Below, one piece after another: positions 45,281 to 59,317 of a stretch of DNA of 64,000 bases. A program made the translations under genes and the position numbers. The notes below the pieces were generated by a model. It did not search any database. It saw only the letters and a program-made list of their open reading frames with translations, and was not told where the DNA came from. The DNA is taken from NCBI RefSeq assembly GCF_048771995.1, contig NC_133063.1, positions 23,029,810 to 23,093,809 of the forward strand, given 5' to 3'. The DNA is from Taeniopygia guttata. Lineage: Eukaryota > Chordata > Aves > Passeriformes > Estrildidae. Positions within the stretch are counted from its first letter, which is position 1, and every line of letters starts with the position of its first letter.

Positions 45281-48200
45281 GTGATGGAAACACATACAAA
45301 GGTTGTGCAGCTCTCATACTTTTGGTCTTGCATATATAAATAATTTCCCTTCCTCCCCTCCCATATAAAAGATAAGTTACCACATTTTCAATTTTAGCTC
45401 TCTAAATAACTTCAATAGCCTTAGATTTTGTAGCAGCTTCAGAACCATTTGATACTAGAAAATAAATGCAGAAAATAGGGTTCTAAATTTAATGTGGGTA
45501 TTAATAATGGGTCCATTATTAGGGGTAATTATGTACCCATAATTAATATGGGTAAACATCTGCTTTATATCTGCAAGTAGGATAGACGTTCTAGACCTTG
45601 TTCTGTCCAAGATGGACATGACAGCATTCATTTTCCCAGAGGCAGTATAAGACCAGGGCTTATTTGCTCGAGCAGCTGGATGCTTCTGGTCCAATTTTTT
45701 ATGTGTTCCACTAACATGCCATGAAATACCTGAATGCCAGTATATGATATTGATTTAACTGATGTATTTGGATATAAGCAGTAGATAGTCATTAAGATTT
45801 TAATTGATCATCTTGGCAATTCTAGCTGTCCCCAAGAAAATCCCTTACATTCACTTGTGTTGGTGTAAGTTTCAAGAAAAAGAAAGCTAAAGTAGGATAT
45901 ATTAAAAACTTGTTTATTATAAAATATTTATTTTTTTTATTTGAATGCAAACTCTGTTGTCCTTGGTGCCAATACATGTCTTCAGTACCTATGAAATTGA
46001 AATATTTTCCTCATTTTTTAATACTGTAGATGCTGTTCTGCTGATTTGCATTTCTAGATGCCATAAATCAGAAAGAAAATAATTTGTAATGTTTCAAATT
46101 TTAAATGGAAATAAAAATTTTCATGTTAGATTCAGTTTTGTTTCCTTTCTAAATTCGTTAAAGGGCAAAATTATGATTAAAAATGCAAGTTTTGGGGTTT
46201 TATCTGTGTGTTGTTACTGTGGTCACTCTTCTGTCGCTTCTGCTGTGGTCTCAAGTGCAAAGGTATAGAGAAGCAAATGTACTCAACACCTCTTTTTCTA
46301 AGGTGTGAGGCTTGCCTTGAATATGACATTCCACAGCAAAATCCTGTTGAAACATTTAGGATTATCTTTTGTTTCTTTTCTCACAGCAACCACAAGTTCA
46401 GTTTTAGGTAGCATATGTACCATTATCCAGTGAGCAAGAGCAAGAGAAGGCTAGTGTGAATATGTTTTATTCAGTAAAGTTAAATCTACAGCTTCTTAAA
46501 ATATTTTTCTGTTTAAATGGCAAGATGATTAAATAGTTTCATATTTTCACAATTAATTTGAATATTTTGTTCAGAAGCTACTTAAAGTCTTAGACTGACA
46601 ATGGACTACATGCCTTTTATGTAGAAGAAGCATTATAAACTTGGCTAATGCTTCATAGTGAAGTTGCAACTCTTTAACAGTGGAAGAAAGAGAGCATATG
46701 CTTTTTCCAAGGTTAGCCCTTGACCAATGACCATTTTGGGTTGTTAAATAGACTGACCTATTTTGACTATTGTTGCATGTGTCAATAATGTTCTTGTTAC
46801 TTTTCAAAATGGATGACATTTAATCCTAGAAATACTCATGGCAGACTTCTCGGGGACTCTGCCCATACACTGAAAGACAACATCCCCTTAAAAATTCTGC
46901 AGCAAGGCTTCTAAGTGTGTCTCTTTTCTTCCTTAGCTAGTAATCAGGAATTTAGTTCCTAAGTTGTTATTTAATCTCAGTAAGAACTCATATGGATGAA
47001 ATAGATGTGTTATAAATCTTAACTAGCATGGCAAAGTAATATTTTCTTGTTACTTCCATCATTGTGAAGTTTACAGAATAAACTGACTCCAGCAAGATTT
47101 TCACAGGAGTGTTGTTGATTGTGGGAAGAAGATGAGATCTTCCCTTGCCTGTTGCAGAAATACAGGAGGGTCAACATTCAGCCTGTATTGCCTGAATCTC
47201 AGAAGTTCTGTTACCAACAATGGCAAAACCAGAAGTTCACAGGCTTTTCTCCTGAGGATATTTCCAAGTAATGTCAGTGATATATCTGACACAGAAAGAG
47301 CATCCATCTAACTAACGTTACCAGACAAAGCCAAGTGCCCACTTTGTTGGGGCTACTGCCAAACAACGAAATGTTCCTTCTGCAACGTGCTACCTGACAC
47401 TCTCCTACTAGCTCTGGCTGAAATAGCTGCTAGCCCAAGCTTCTTTTTTTTCTTTATTTGGACTATCTGTTGTCAGTCAGCCTGGCCTTCTCCTCAGCAG
47501 CAGCTCCCAAGCTGAACTGTAATTACCCAGGCTTCCTCTTCCTTATCAGCCCAGCACTCAAGAAACATATTTGATTTAGGATTTTGTGGATTTTTCCCCA
47601 GGGCCAGAGGAACCCCAAAATGGGCCCCTCTAGCCATTATGTGAAGCTGCTGTGAAGAAGAATTTGGTCTAAGCAGGCAAGCTCTGTGAACTACTCCTAC
47701 TAACATGAGAAGGCAGTACCCTTCAGTTACAAACAACTATCAGTGGAACATGAATGAAGTGCTGCTAACATATTTTGTCCCCTTTTATTGTAAATGTAAG
47801 TACACTTTTGGCACTTTTAGCAACAAAGTAGTTGCATGTTACAACATACGGGTTTTCTGTCGTAGAAAGGCATTTGGTTTCTTTCTGTCTGTGACTTGTA
47901 AATGCTGTATTTTATGTTCTTCTGCTGTCAGCTTCTCAAGGACAAGAGGCTGCGTCCAGATCACTTAAAGGAATATGGAATGAAATGCATTGCAGTGGAA
48001 TATGAAGAGGCCTTTGAGGAGTCATGAAAAGAATGGAAAGGTGAACCTTCTTGCACAGGTATCATTCAGAGGTGCTGTTAATGACTATATGAACCAAGTG
48101 ATTGCATTTTGCTGGACTATAAACATTTCCATATCTTGCCTTCTTCCTTCTTTCCTCCTTCCTCTCTGTCTTCCTTCTTCTTTCAACAAGGGAGCTCTCT

Positions 48201-50990
48201 TCTGTTGTGTAGTAAGTGCTGACAAGGAGACATATCCTTCCTACAAAATGGTCTCCCAATCACAATCACTATCCAGAATCAAAATCAACCTGCCAGACAC
48301 CAGGCTCTGGGTTTCCTATCCCTCATGTGTGCACAGGAATGCCTGGGGGCTCAGTTCATGGTCACCTGGCAGAATTTAAGGACCCACTATTTCTAATAGC
48401 ATTGATGATTAGAATTGGAGACATATTAGCCGCTGGAACAATAGTAGTAAGGTAATAGTGTTGACAATGTTGTAGTTGATGTCCCATGTTTAGAACAGGC
48501 GGCAACTTATCTCAGGAGACGACTGCTAGAGTAGTGACATGATAAACATCAATGTTTACAGCCATTATCTTCATGTGAGGCGTGAATGAAACAGTACTGT
48601 TCAGACACTGCTGTGACCTCACTGTTCTTTTGATTGAGACTGCAGGCTTCATGTGTTAGTCACTGGATTTCTTACCTGTGGGCTTGCATGATATGTGTCC
48701 TGAATTCTGTGACACTGACACTTAATATTTCAGGTGGTGCCACAGATCTTTGTTGTAACTACATTAACTGCAGTATTGAACTGCTGTTTCTTTGAGGGGA
48801 TTTGAAGCTCAGCCTTTCGAGATTAGTGTTGCCTCTTTCAGGACTAGAAGAAAAGCCTAGAAAATGGAGGCTGATGAATTGAATAGTGTGCCAGCTCCAA
48901 AAACTAGCTCAGGAATGCAACTTCTTGCACCCAGAAATTTATGGGTACTGAAGTTGAGGGGATCAGCCTGTATACCTTAATTTTTTAACAATGGTGGATG
49001 TAGGTTCAAAAACTGCCAGCTCAAACCCCTCAGACAGCAGCTTAGTCATTCTTTTTTCTGCCCATTTTTTTGCTGCAGATTGAGTGGCTGCCTCTCCCGT
49101 GCTTTACTAGATGTCTCTCGAAATCCTGCTTGATAAAAGTTCTACCTTATCTACCTCCACCTTGTCAGTCATAGCAGCATACTGCCTCAGTGAGATGTGT
49201 GTTGGTGTTGAAGGTAAATGAGAGGTAGACCTTAAAAAGCCAAGGTTGATGAGAGAGTAGCTGATGAGTTGGTAGTGAAAAGAGACCCAGAAAGGGCTTG
49301 CCAAACTTAAAGCAAAACCTGTAAATTTTACCTTAAATCATGCCTTCTTCACACCTCTTTAAATCTTGATTTAGTGGTCCCTCTATGGTTTATTAGTGTA
49401 GGTGTAAGTGAAGATATAGCGGTGTTTTTTGATGTAGGAATGTTTTGTGCATACTGTTGAAATGTGTAGCCTAAATAAACCCTTGAAAATAATGTCTGTT
49501 TGACTTATACATCGTCATTCAGGCATGTGCTGGTCATTGGCCCATGTTTATGACAGATTACTTTTTATAAGGTGAATGCATCTGTGTTAACTTATTTTAC
49601 GTAGATATCATCACAGGCAGGTGGCAGATAATAACATTTTCATTTAAAAGCTAGATTTGATGTGAAGGAGCAGTCTAGACATGATGGTTATATGTCATTA
49701 CAAAGTATTCTCTTTTAAGGAGCTCTAATGGAGATAGATTCTTCTACATTGACAACACAGTGTACTAAAAGGAGATAAAGTTTACTTACAAAGTTAAATA
49801 TTTACCTCCAGAATAGCTGCCCTACTCACAGCTTTGCCTTGCAATGTTCTCACTAAGCAATAATATTGATGCTTATATAAAGAAATAAAGTTACCAAAAC
49901 ACTTATTTATGTGCCTAATTTCCACAGGGGTCAGCTGGATTAAACTAGATGTCTAATGTCTCTGTTTAGCTTGAAGCATTTAAGTTGTAGTAATGGAATT
50001 CCAGTTTGTCTGGAAGAATCAGGTAACTAGACTAGGCCACTGCAAAGCCATTCCCTGTTGAAAGTGTGCAGGCAGACACAATACCCTGTTCATGTCAAAG
50101 AATTATGTACTTAGTAGTACTAAGTGAGTCTTGACAGATCATAGAGTTCTGGCTTAATCTGAAGTAGGTGTACTTAAATAAAAATTTCCAACACATGAAG
50201 AACTTGCTAACCACTTTGACTAGGTGTGTTGCTCCACAAACATTCAGAAGGCTAGATGCTTCAGTGTATGAAAAAGAGGAACACTTACTCAACTTAAAAT
50301 TTGTTACATATTTAATGGTAGTATGCAGTATCAAAAATTTTAGTTACATATGTTAAACATTATTCTTTGCTTTATACTGAAGTAAAAATTCGGTTTTTAC
50401 AAGATAAAATTGTTTTAAAATTGTCAAAAAGAAATGAATTTGCTTGAAGGTTCTTGTTTGCTATGAGTCTCTGTTTAAGACAGAGACATGAATTCTTACA
50501 TTAATTCCTTAGTGTCTGTTTCAAGTAATCCTCACTGTTGCCATAAGGTAGTGTTTTTAGTCTTCATGATCAGAAGTTTGGGAGTTTTTCTGCTGGCTTT
50601 CACTTACTAAGAATATCAATGGTCTCGTTTTACACACTTGCTATTTTAAATCTTAAATTTTAAATATAAACTTTTTACAATAATATATTTGATCACTTAG
50701 TGGAGAATTGATTGTTGATATTTATAATGGCAGTATTTCAAACAGAAGTTCTCTGACCCTTGTTAGGTTCTTTCATGGCTTGTGTATGTTCTCATTGCCT
50801 ATCAAGCAGTTAGAATAGTGAATTTACAACAAAAGATCAAGTGCTTAAATTTTTGAGAAAGTACAGATTTTCTCAGCAATTTATTTTAATTCTCTACACA
50901 CATCATTATATTATTAGTGACTGTATCTCCTTTTTCTTTCCACAGGATTTTTCTTGTTTACTGCAGGATGGAAAAAAAAATTAATAAATA
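45281..50990. other. No gene recognised
   Basis: AT-rich unique DNA. The pyrimidine tract at about 48136-48190 is low complexity. A splice-like acceptor followed by a short tail and AATAAA occurs at 50946-50985 (TTTCTTTCCACAG) but lacks support as an exon. Confidence 0.4.
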
Positions 50991-50999
50991 AACTTTCAT

Positions 51000-51221
51000 T
51001 GTACTGTTTTCCTCACACATTTGCAAGATTTAGGGATTATTCCATATTTCAGATGTTTTTTGGCCAGTGAGCTAGGTGGAGTAAAGACCCTTATCCAGAC
51101 ATGTTTGTAAGCATGGTAAGTTTGAGGCCCCTATAAAAAGGGGTGCCCAACAATAAACCCTGGCTGTTGCTGCATGATCGTCTGTGTGTTCTTGTCACAT
51201 CCTGTCTCCAAAACTGGGACA
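51000..51221 (+). mobile_element. 3' part of an LTR
   Basis: TATAAAA at 51132-51138, then AATAAA at 51152-51157, then a TGTTGCTGC/TCTGTGTGTTCTTG tail ending ACTGGGACA fit an LTR promoter plus R-U5. The 5' limit is not visible. Fossil. Confidence 0.5.
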
Positions 51222-52235
51222 AAGGAATTATGCTTTTTCTTTTCTACAAAGGACATTTGTAACTTAATTGTGGTAGAATGATGTGTGTCAACACAGAAAC
51301 TAAAAAAGTCAGGAAATACAACTTGCTGATGTCAAAAAGAGATGGAATGTGCAAAAATTGGCAGTATCGGGGTAAAGATTGTTGAGACACCATTGGGAAA
51401 TATCTAGAGAGGGAAACTTAATTACAGAGAAATATACAGCATCTTAAAGTCTTCTCAGAGCCACTACCTATTTCCCACCTGTTGGTTTTACATACTTTTT
51501 AATTTTTTTTGCTTTTTATGGCCAACTCTTTCTAAAATGAGGAAGTGGAAGTGCAAAACTTACTTTATGCAAACCTGCAAATCATAAAAAAACCCAGCCT
51601 TTGCTTTTAATAAAATATATCAGGATCTAAGAACAGTAAAACCATAAACTGTGTTAATTATGGCATTTATAATTCTGCAGTTTTCATATATCTCTAATCG
51701 AGCAACTGATATAGAGGCAGGCTACAGCACTAAAAGGTGATTTTAAGACAAGCCTGCTGGTTAACATTAACATTCAGAGCAAGAATGCTAGAGGTAAAAG
51801 TGACTCTATGACTGCAAGTAGAAATGCTTGGACATGGCTGAACCTGTTGGAAATCACTGACAAATTATGAAATTCTGCATTGCTTCCTCAAATAGTATAA
51901 ATTAGGGTGCAGCAAGCACTGTGCAACTGACCCATGAATATAAAAAATACTTTTTTTTTAGTTTACAACTCTTTCTTTGTTTTTGGAAAGATGAAACCAC
52001 AGAATGCACATAAAAGAAAATACATCAATAGAAATATAACCACCTTAACACTGTTGTAACCAATATCATATTGTAGTTACACTTGTCACTAAAATGTAAT
52101 AGACTTTATGTTTATCTACCATTGTTTTAACTACTCTACTTTTTAGAGAAGACTTGTTTAAGCCTTATGCAGAAATTTACATCCTTTTGTTATCACTAAT
52201 TATTATTTCAATTTTTCCCCCCCAGGGTTTGTTAT

Positions 52236-52420
52236 TTACAAGGTTTTTCCTCAGGAATATATAGAATGGCCTGCATTGAAAGGGATGCTAAAGATGACCT
52301 ACTTGCAGCCATCCCATCATGGTCAGGGATGCCTTCCAGTACCCCAGGTGGGGTCTCACCAGAGTGAAGCAGAGTGACAGAATTCCCTGCCTGGACACAC
52401 TGTTCATCTCTCCCTAAGGG
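52236..52420 (-). mobile_element. CR1 3' end fragment, minus strand
   Basis: AGAATGGCCTGCATTGAAAG, GATGACCTACTTGCAGCCAT and ATCATGGTCAGGGATGCCTT are the antisense of the CR1 3' end. Short and diverged. Confidence 0.65.
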
Positions 52421-53498
52421 TACATAACTTTGACATGTATTTGGCAGTAGTAACTTTCAGACATATGTAAGAATCAAAGTGCAGAAATACAGATAAAGGT
52501 TTTGGGGACAAATGGAGCTTGCATTGATGAGACATTAGTAGAAGATCATATATTTAGAACAATGTTGGAAAAACTGCTGACTGCCTGAACTGAAATGTTT
52601 CTGAGTTCAGTCTTGTAGAAGTATCAGTCTTAGTTCTGGCTCTGAAAAATATTCAAGCTGAGGAGAAAATGACCTGTCTGTTTATTTCATATTTGAAACC
52701 ACTCAGTTATGAAAACATTGTAAGGCATCTTACAATGCTGCTTTCTATTTCATATATTTTATTGGAAAACTAAATGATACTTGATCTCTGTTCCTCTAAA
52801 ACAAGTAAGTTGCATGTATCAATCTCCCTGAACCTTGAAGTAACTACAGATGGGAGGACATTACATAAAAGCATTTGATAAATTGCTCTTTCTTCTCATT
52901 TGTTCTCAACTGAGCATTCCTTTACTATCTTCAAATTTAGAAAAAGGATAGAAACATCTATCTGAATTATGCTGTATTAAGTGCTAAAAGTATGCCCTAG
53001 TCAAGGATTCATATAAAGTTCCCTGAGTACAGAGTTCTTCAAACACCTTTTTAAGATTCTCTTCATCTCAAACACTACCTTTTCTCCTTGCATACAGTTC
53101 TTTATATTTTATAACTGCAGTCACAAAAATTGGTGGAAATTTCTAATATTACAATTCTAGATATATACATTGACTCCTTACAGACTCTTCTCTGAAAGTT
53201 CATCTTTCCAATGACATGTGCAAAAATGTTTTTTCTGTAGTAGCAAGGCATGTACTCAAGTAAATATCAGTATTAGGTTGCATGGAAAGGAGTTTGCCTA
53301 AGGAGGATTTTCAGCTTAGTAAGGGCATGTTTAACCAAACCTTTGTGGCTGTAGATGAAAGAGGAGTTATCTGAAAAGAATAATTCCAACGAAACTTGTG
53401 AGGGGAGAGAAGGTATCACATTTATATTGTAGTGGCTTCATAGTTCTCAAATCTATTTTGAATTTCTCTTCCATGGTCTATCCAGTTTTCCATTACCT

Positions 53499-53620
53499 TT
53501 TGTCCTGGATCTGCCCATGACAGAGTTAATTTTTTGCAGTAGGTTTGGAGTCTTGTTGGAACAGCTACATTTGGGACTTCCATTCCTAAACCATGACAGT
53601 GTTTTTAAAAACAGTCTCAT
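53499..53620 (+). mobile_element. LTR 5' end remnant
   Basis: TTGTCCTGGATCTGCCCATG and ACAGAGTTAATTTTTTGCAG resemble the start of avian LTRs (TGTCCTGG, then GAGTTAATTTTCTTC) as I remember them. The remainder is lost or unrecognisable. Confidence 0.35.
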
Positions 53621-56566
53621 AATTTCACCCTCAGGGTAAAATTCTTCCTTTATTTTGCTTTCATGAATGTTGATAGCAGAACAATTATTATTTGTGTGTA
53701 CTTTAGCTGCTAAGATATAACTCAAAACCAAACCATCAGGTAGATTTTATAGAACATTTGCTTTATTTGTTTTATTATATTTGTAACTTTCAGTCAGTAT
53801 GTTTACATTATTAAATAACTTACAACATCCAAGTACATATCTTTGCCAATCTTCATTAAAATTGTTGTTTCAGCAAAGAATAAAATTACTCTGATTTGAA
53901 AAGATGCATTGATGCATTTTCCATATAAGAATTAAATTTTTATCTTTCAAGTTGTTTACTAAATTTTTATTGCAAGATATTCTTATTTGTGTGGATCTCT
54001 CTAGCCCTTTGTTATTTAGCATATCTGCTTTAGTGTTTTTTGTTTGTTTGTGGTTTTGTGCCCTTTTTTTCTGTGTGTGTGGGTTTTTTGTTGTTGTTTT
54101 GTTTTGTTTCTATATAGTTGGCATAATCTTGTCATTCTTTTTTGAGATTTTATAATTCTCTTTAAGAAAATTTAAGTGCTAATTGCTCCAGTCCAATAAT
54201 TAAACAAATATTTTTTATTCCTTTCACAATAAAGCACAGTCCCTAGGAATAACTGAACTTCGTATCACTGTGATATCAAATCATCCTCATTCATAAATAC
54301 TTACAAGAGAAATATCTACTTCTGTTTTAAGTCTTCCCTTTCTGTTTGATAAATAACAAGTTTCTTCTTGTATACTCTAAACTCCTTCTTCTCCATATCT
54401 AGCTATAGAGGTTTAGCTGAAATCCTTACCTTAGCAACTTCCTTTATTTCAGAACCCATCTGCACCTGTTGCCATTTGATGCTATATTTCCTATTGCTTA
54501 CATATTTCCCTTTAATTATATTGCATTTAAATTAATTATACAATAGTCTTTTAAATTCCTGATTCAATTCACAGCTGACCCAAAATGGCTTATCAGCAAA
54601 GTTTATTGATTTAATATTGAGCGGAGCTGGAATTCAACACACCTTGTATGTGTTTCAGTAGGCACTTTTCCTTTATTTTGGTCTCTTAAGAATTCAGGAA
54701 AGGGAATTACAATTTCAGAATTGAATCTATTTTTGAAGAAGGAATTGATGGAATGATTAAGCAGCTAAGACATAAAAAAATAATTCGAACAGCTGGGGAA
54801 ATTCTTCCCAGGAATGCATGTGGCAGAGATCTTCTTTTTCTTTAATGCACACACACATTGATCTAACTAGTAAGGCTGAGAGAAAAATTGAAAATTGTCA
54901 TTACACAGTATTTAAATACTTAAGAGATGAAATAAAGTCAAGGTGGAAATTAAATAACTAACCAAACTGATGACCTCTATATCTTAGTTAATGGAATTAA
55001 AAGGTGATTAAGAAAGTTATATTACGGTTTAATGAATTTGAAACGAAACAGTAATACAGAAGAATACTCTCCAGAACAGAGTTTTCCCATATTAAACTGG
55101 AGTCTTTGAACTGCAAATGTCTAAATGAGTGAAAAAACAAAGATCAAAAATAGATGGATTCAAAATGAAAGCAGCAGAAACAATCTGTCATCCTGCTTGA
55201 AGGACTAGGGAAAATAGGAAGAGAAAGTTAACAAATACCTCTTTAAAGAAAATTTTATTAAATTTTTTTTCATGTCTGCATTCTCTGTTCTTGCAAAGAA
55301 CAGTGAGCAGAGCACCTGCTGGCACCCACAAAGAAATAATAAAGTTTCTTAATTACAGAAATACAGATAAGCTGTTACAGCTGGCTACACTGAATAAGTC
55401 TGATTTATAATTCAGATAAGTACTGCCAATCCTTGATTGCAGTATGAAGATACAAAGGAAGCAGAATCCATAGAAACTGAGAGGAAGCTTTGGGATTTTA
55501 AAATTGAGTTCTTGTTTTATGCTGCTAGGCTTGAAATTGATGCACATGAAATCAGACTGTTTCTTTTATAGTACAGAAAGATTATCACTCTTGATTTACA
55601 CAAGAGAGGAATAGACAAGATGATTGCAAAATAAAGGAGGATTGATATTCTGAATGTCTTAACACAGCCTTTCCGAAGTCCTCTCAAGAACAAAGAGTAC
55701 ACAAGGCCTATTCTCAGGGTTACTTCTGTTTTAATGGTAATAGCCGTGCAGGACACAACAGTTTCTTGCTTCTCTCACCTGATTTAATATTAAATACTTT
55801 TAATACTATGATTACTCTTTCCTAAATACCTCTCCCTTTTTGGAGGTGCAGGGTACCTACTTGGCATATATTTCAGTAGGCTCTCGGGCTCCTATGGAGT
55901 ATGTGCATACATGCATACACCTGCACGTGCACACAGACAGAGAAGAGACAAAGTCTCTTTCACAAGAGAATTTAAGCACATCCATCTCTTCAGCATTTCC
56001 AGGTAGCAGTATTAAGGATTTTGGTGGTTGGTGTGCTGGTTTCCGTGAACACATTTATGAATGTCTGTATCTCTCAAATTTCCATGGGGAATTCAGTTAC
56101 TTGAACTCAACTTAGTGAATTTTACGTCTGAGCAAGAAATCTGTCTTGAAGGTATCACAGTAGAAGGTATCACATTTAATCCTTTCTTAGCGTTTGATCC
56201 AAGACCTTCACAAATTCATACAGTGGCAATTATCAAGCTGTTTTGGGAGTCTCTCAGCCCAGCTCTTTTATGCTCACAAGCTGTCTCACTGGGTAGTGGT
56301 ACCATTTTCAGGTATAGGTATTTCCATTTCCAATTATATTTAAGTTTTCGATATAAGAATAATGCAACTTGATTAGGTATCTTTGCCCTACAATTAAGTG
56401 TGGAGTAAATAGTCTATAAATATGTGGTATTGCTCTTTCACTTGAGTAATCTTTTGGCAGGGAGTTAATGGAAAGAGCATCTTTCTCTGTGGTAGCTGTG
56501 GCAGTTCTACTATGGGTTAAATAGCTGGAAATGTGATCACATAGATGTCTCTCAGCAAATTCTTTT

Positions 56567-56620
56567 GAGCTCTGTCCTGGCATGGAGCTCTGTCCTGGCA
56601 TGGAGCTCTGTCCTGGCATG
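56567..56620. repeat. 18-bp tandem repeat, three perfect copies
   Basis: GAGCTCTGTCCTGGCATG is repeated three times without change. Confidence 0.95.
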
Positions 56621-57149
56621 GAACATGCATTTCTATGCTTTATACCTTATCATACCTTAAATCTCTCCAGGAGACAGGTAATATAATGCTCATTATATTC
56701 TTCTGTTTTCTATGTTCACAGGTAAATTGCTGAACGTCTCCTTGATTTCCTTACAGAAGTAGAACAGATTAATTATATACAAAGAGTTTTAAAATGAGAA
56801 GTCCATTCTGTGGTGGCTGATAAATTGTTGTACCTCTTGGGCTGGTGTAAAATTTTCAAGCATTATGAACCTGTGGTAATTCTTGTGTTAAAGGAAAAAT
56901 AAGAAAGTAAGGGGACAGAGAATCAAGCAAGTGAAAGCTAGTGAAACTGCCTGCCACTCAAAACTTCACTTGCATCACTACAATTTTACTAAGAACTCCC
57001 AAGTTCAAACAGATAAGAAGATTGAAAGGATCAAAGAGCTGGACAACATTTGGAAAAGCTTTTAGCAGTTTGCATCTCTTGTTGTGCAGAAGGCCATGAA
57101 GAAAAAGGGATCACTTTATTTACAATGAATTTCAACATTTAGAGGAACT

Positions 57150-57195
57150 AAAAAGCATGTGTAGACATGACCAAAAAGCGTGTGTAGACATGACC
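57150..57195. repeat. 23-bp tandem duplication
   Basis: AAAAAGCATGTGTAGACATG followed by ACC occurs twice with one mismatch. Confidence 0.9.
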
Positions 57196-58004
57196 ATTGC
57201 AGTCAGGATACAACAAAGCTGTGTTCTTTCATTGTATGGGAAAGCAGCTAAAAAGCCCTAAGAATGCCTTGGAAAACACACTCCTCCAAAATACATATTC
57301 CGTATTGGCAAGTGTAATATACCCCAGTCCCACAGATCACTGAGTCATCTCTACATCATCTCTGAGCTATTTATTATACTGATTCTAAAACACACATGAT
57401 ATGCTAGAGTCAGAGTTTCTTCATGTCAGGTAATGCTTTGTGCATTGCCTTCTAATTAAGCAGAACACTAAATGTGATGGCTCAGGTATTGTACATTCAC
57501 ACAGTGGTTTTTCAGTAGACAACATACTATTGCTTTTATGCTCCAAGTACAAATACCATACAAGGATTTTGACAGAATATTGAGATACGAGTTCTAGCAA
57601 TAATTTTCATGAAACAGAAGAAAAAGTTCAGCATACATTATCATGATGTGGTCCTAAAAGACACTGAGGAAATGCATTAGACACACATCAGCTATTTTAA
57701 TTACCAGTTTTAAAGCTTCACTAGTTCCTCTATATTTGTAGTTAATGATCTTTTATAATGGTTTTGTATTCTCTCCAAATAATTATTTTTTTTAATAAGA
57801 ACTTATGAAGTAACTAAGATATTTTGTTTCCAATATACAACTGTTTTAAAAAATAATTCTTACCACAGTATTGTTCATCTGAATAGCTGGTAAATAGGAA
57901 GAGCTTTGACCACAAGACCAGTATTTCTCACTTAGTTATCTTTAGCTCTTGAATGCAAATAAAATTGGTTTGATACTGTGAGAGACAATAACAAAGTCTT
58001 TACT

Positions 58005-58240
58005 GAAATTCAGAAAGATGATTACATCAACTGCTTTCCCTTGATCAGATTTTTAACAGCTTTTTGAGAGAAGCTTCATGTGTCTCCCTAACCTAGGGAT
58101 GCCTCTTAGTTGATTACATCAACTGCTTTCTGTTTCCTGATCAATAAGATCAGGAATCTTGTCATGAAAGAAAATAAAATTTGTACAACAGTACTTTCTC
58201 CTTGTAAACCGGTGCTGGCTGTGACTGATACTATGTAATA
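58005..58240 (-). mobile_element. Old CR1 fragment with internal duplication, minus strand
   Basis: Similar to 44980-45090: AGAAAGATGATTACATCAAC, TTTCCCTTGATCA, and CCGGTGCTGGCTGTGA. The word GATTACATCAACTGCTTT appears twice, about 93 bp apart, so part of the copy was duplicated. Confidence 0.6.
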
Positions 58241-58828
58241 TCACTTCTTTCAAAGCTATTAAGATTTATTCAGTGTGAGTGAGATCAAGAGTAAGGTTTT
58301 AGTGAATTCCCAAAGAACTCCCTTGCCAAAATTATTTTCTAATTCCTTTTCATGTTATTATTCTGTATTTTCTTGAAGTCTGGCAAAATCTAAACCAATG
58401 TCACTTCCTTTATCACATAAGCACAGCCACAATGCATATCATAACCTGAAAGGTAAAGATCATTAAAATAAAATAATGTAAGGGTCTCCCAGGTTCTTAG
58501 GCTTACTAGAAGGTATCCAATATCTTTAATGCTTCGTATTACTGCTTAGCCATTCAAATTTTGATGCCAAAAGTGACTTAGGTGCTGACAACTTTACTTT
58601 GATCATTCCCAACGGTATTAAGCATATAAGATCTTTCCCCCATCTAAAATTGCTGAAGTATCACAGCCCACATGTTTTTTCCATCCTGATATGCAATGAA
58701 ATTTCTACTCCGTGGGATATACTCTCTGATAATTAATATGTTTTTGTTTCACTGGATAGCAAGGCAACATTGCTACTTCAATTTCTGCCTGTTAATGCAG
58801 AGGAGACTCGCCCAAGAAATAACAGACT

Positions 58829-59317
58829 ATGGTAGTGCGCAGCTGCACAAAAGGTGAAAGGCTTTGTGAATCTGAGGTTAGAAAGTTTTCTTTCTGTATT
58901 CCCCCAAGCCTTCACCCCTCCCCTGAGTTATTCCCGTTGGATTTGACCCGTAATGTATTCAGGCTGGACACTGTCCCTATTGGCTTCACCTTTTCACCTC
59001 CACTCCCTAGAAAAACTGTGACCAGACACCTGCCCGGCATCACTTGTCCCTGCGGGGTTCGTGCAATGCAACTTTCTTTGAACTGCATACAGGTGTCCTC
59101 TTTTTGTCTCTTTGTCTCGGATCCTTTAGTGCTCTCGGGGCAGCCGCGTGTGCTGCTCACCACCAGCCACCCACGGGCGGCTGCGCCTGGGGAACGGGGC
59201 CTGCGTGGAAAGCGAGCAACAACAGACTTCAGTGACTGGCCTGATAAGAGTCAGATTCCTCTGACTTCCCAGTTACCCATGTGGATGTTACAATACAAAA
59301 ATCACATTTGGAGTTGA
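58829..59317 (+). other. Isolated CpG-rich patch with a 162-codon open frame
   Basis: In otherwise AT-rich DNA the stretch 59030-59220 has about a dozen CpGs and is GC-rich. A plus frame is open for 162 codons (MVVRSCTKGERLCESEVRKF at the start, a basic Arg/Gly-rich part near the end). There is no recognised domain, no clear splice frame and no repeat similarity noticed. It could be a small CpG-island promoter, an alternative exon, or a GC-biased decayed insertion. Confidence 0.25.

Larger units (their letters stand above)
52421..58004. other. No gene recognised; one strong terminal-exon-like site
   Basis: AT-rich. At 56721 a strong tract (TTCTGTTTTCTATGTTCACAG) is followed by GTAA. If joined to FAM174A exon 2 this gives the final Arg and an immediate stop, matching the human C-terminus, with an AATAAA at about 57960. 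It is only a candidate. Low-complexity GTTTG/TTTTG sequence lies at about 54030-54115. Confidence 0.3.

Noticed and set aside
50946-50995. Terminal exon of FAM174A at a good acceptor followed by AATAAA
   Set aside because: It would be about 60 bp long and add an unrelated 14-residue tail not seen in human FAM174A, so it is less likely than other candidates.
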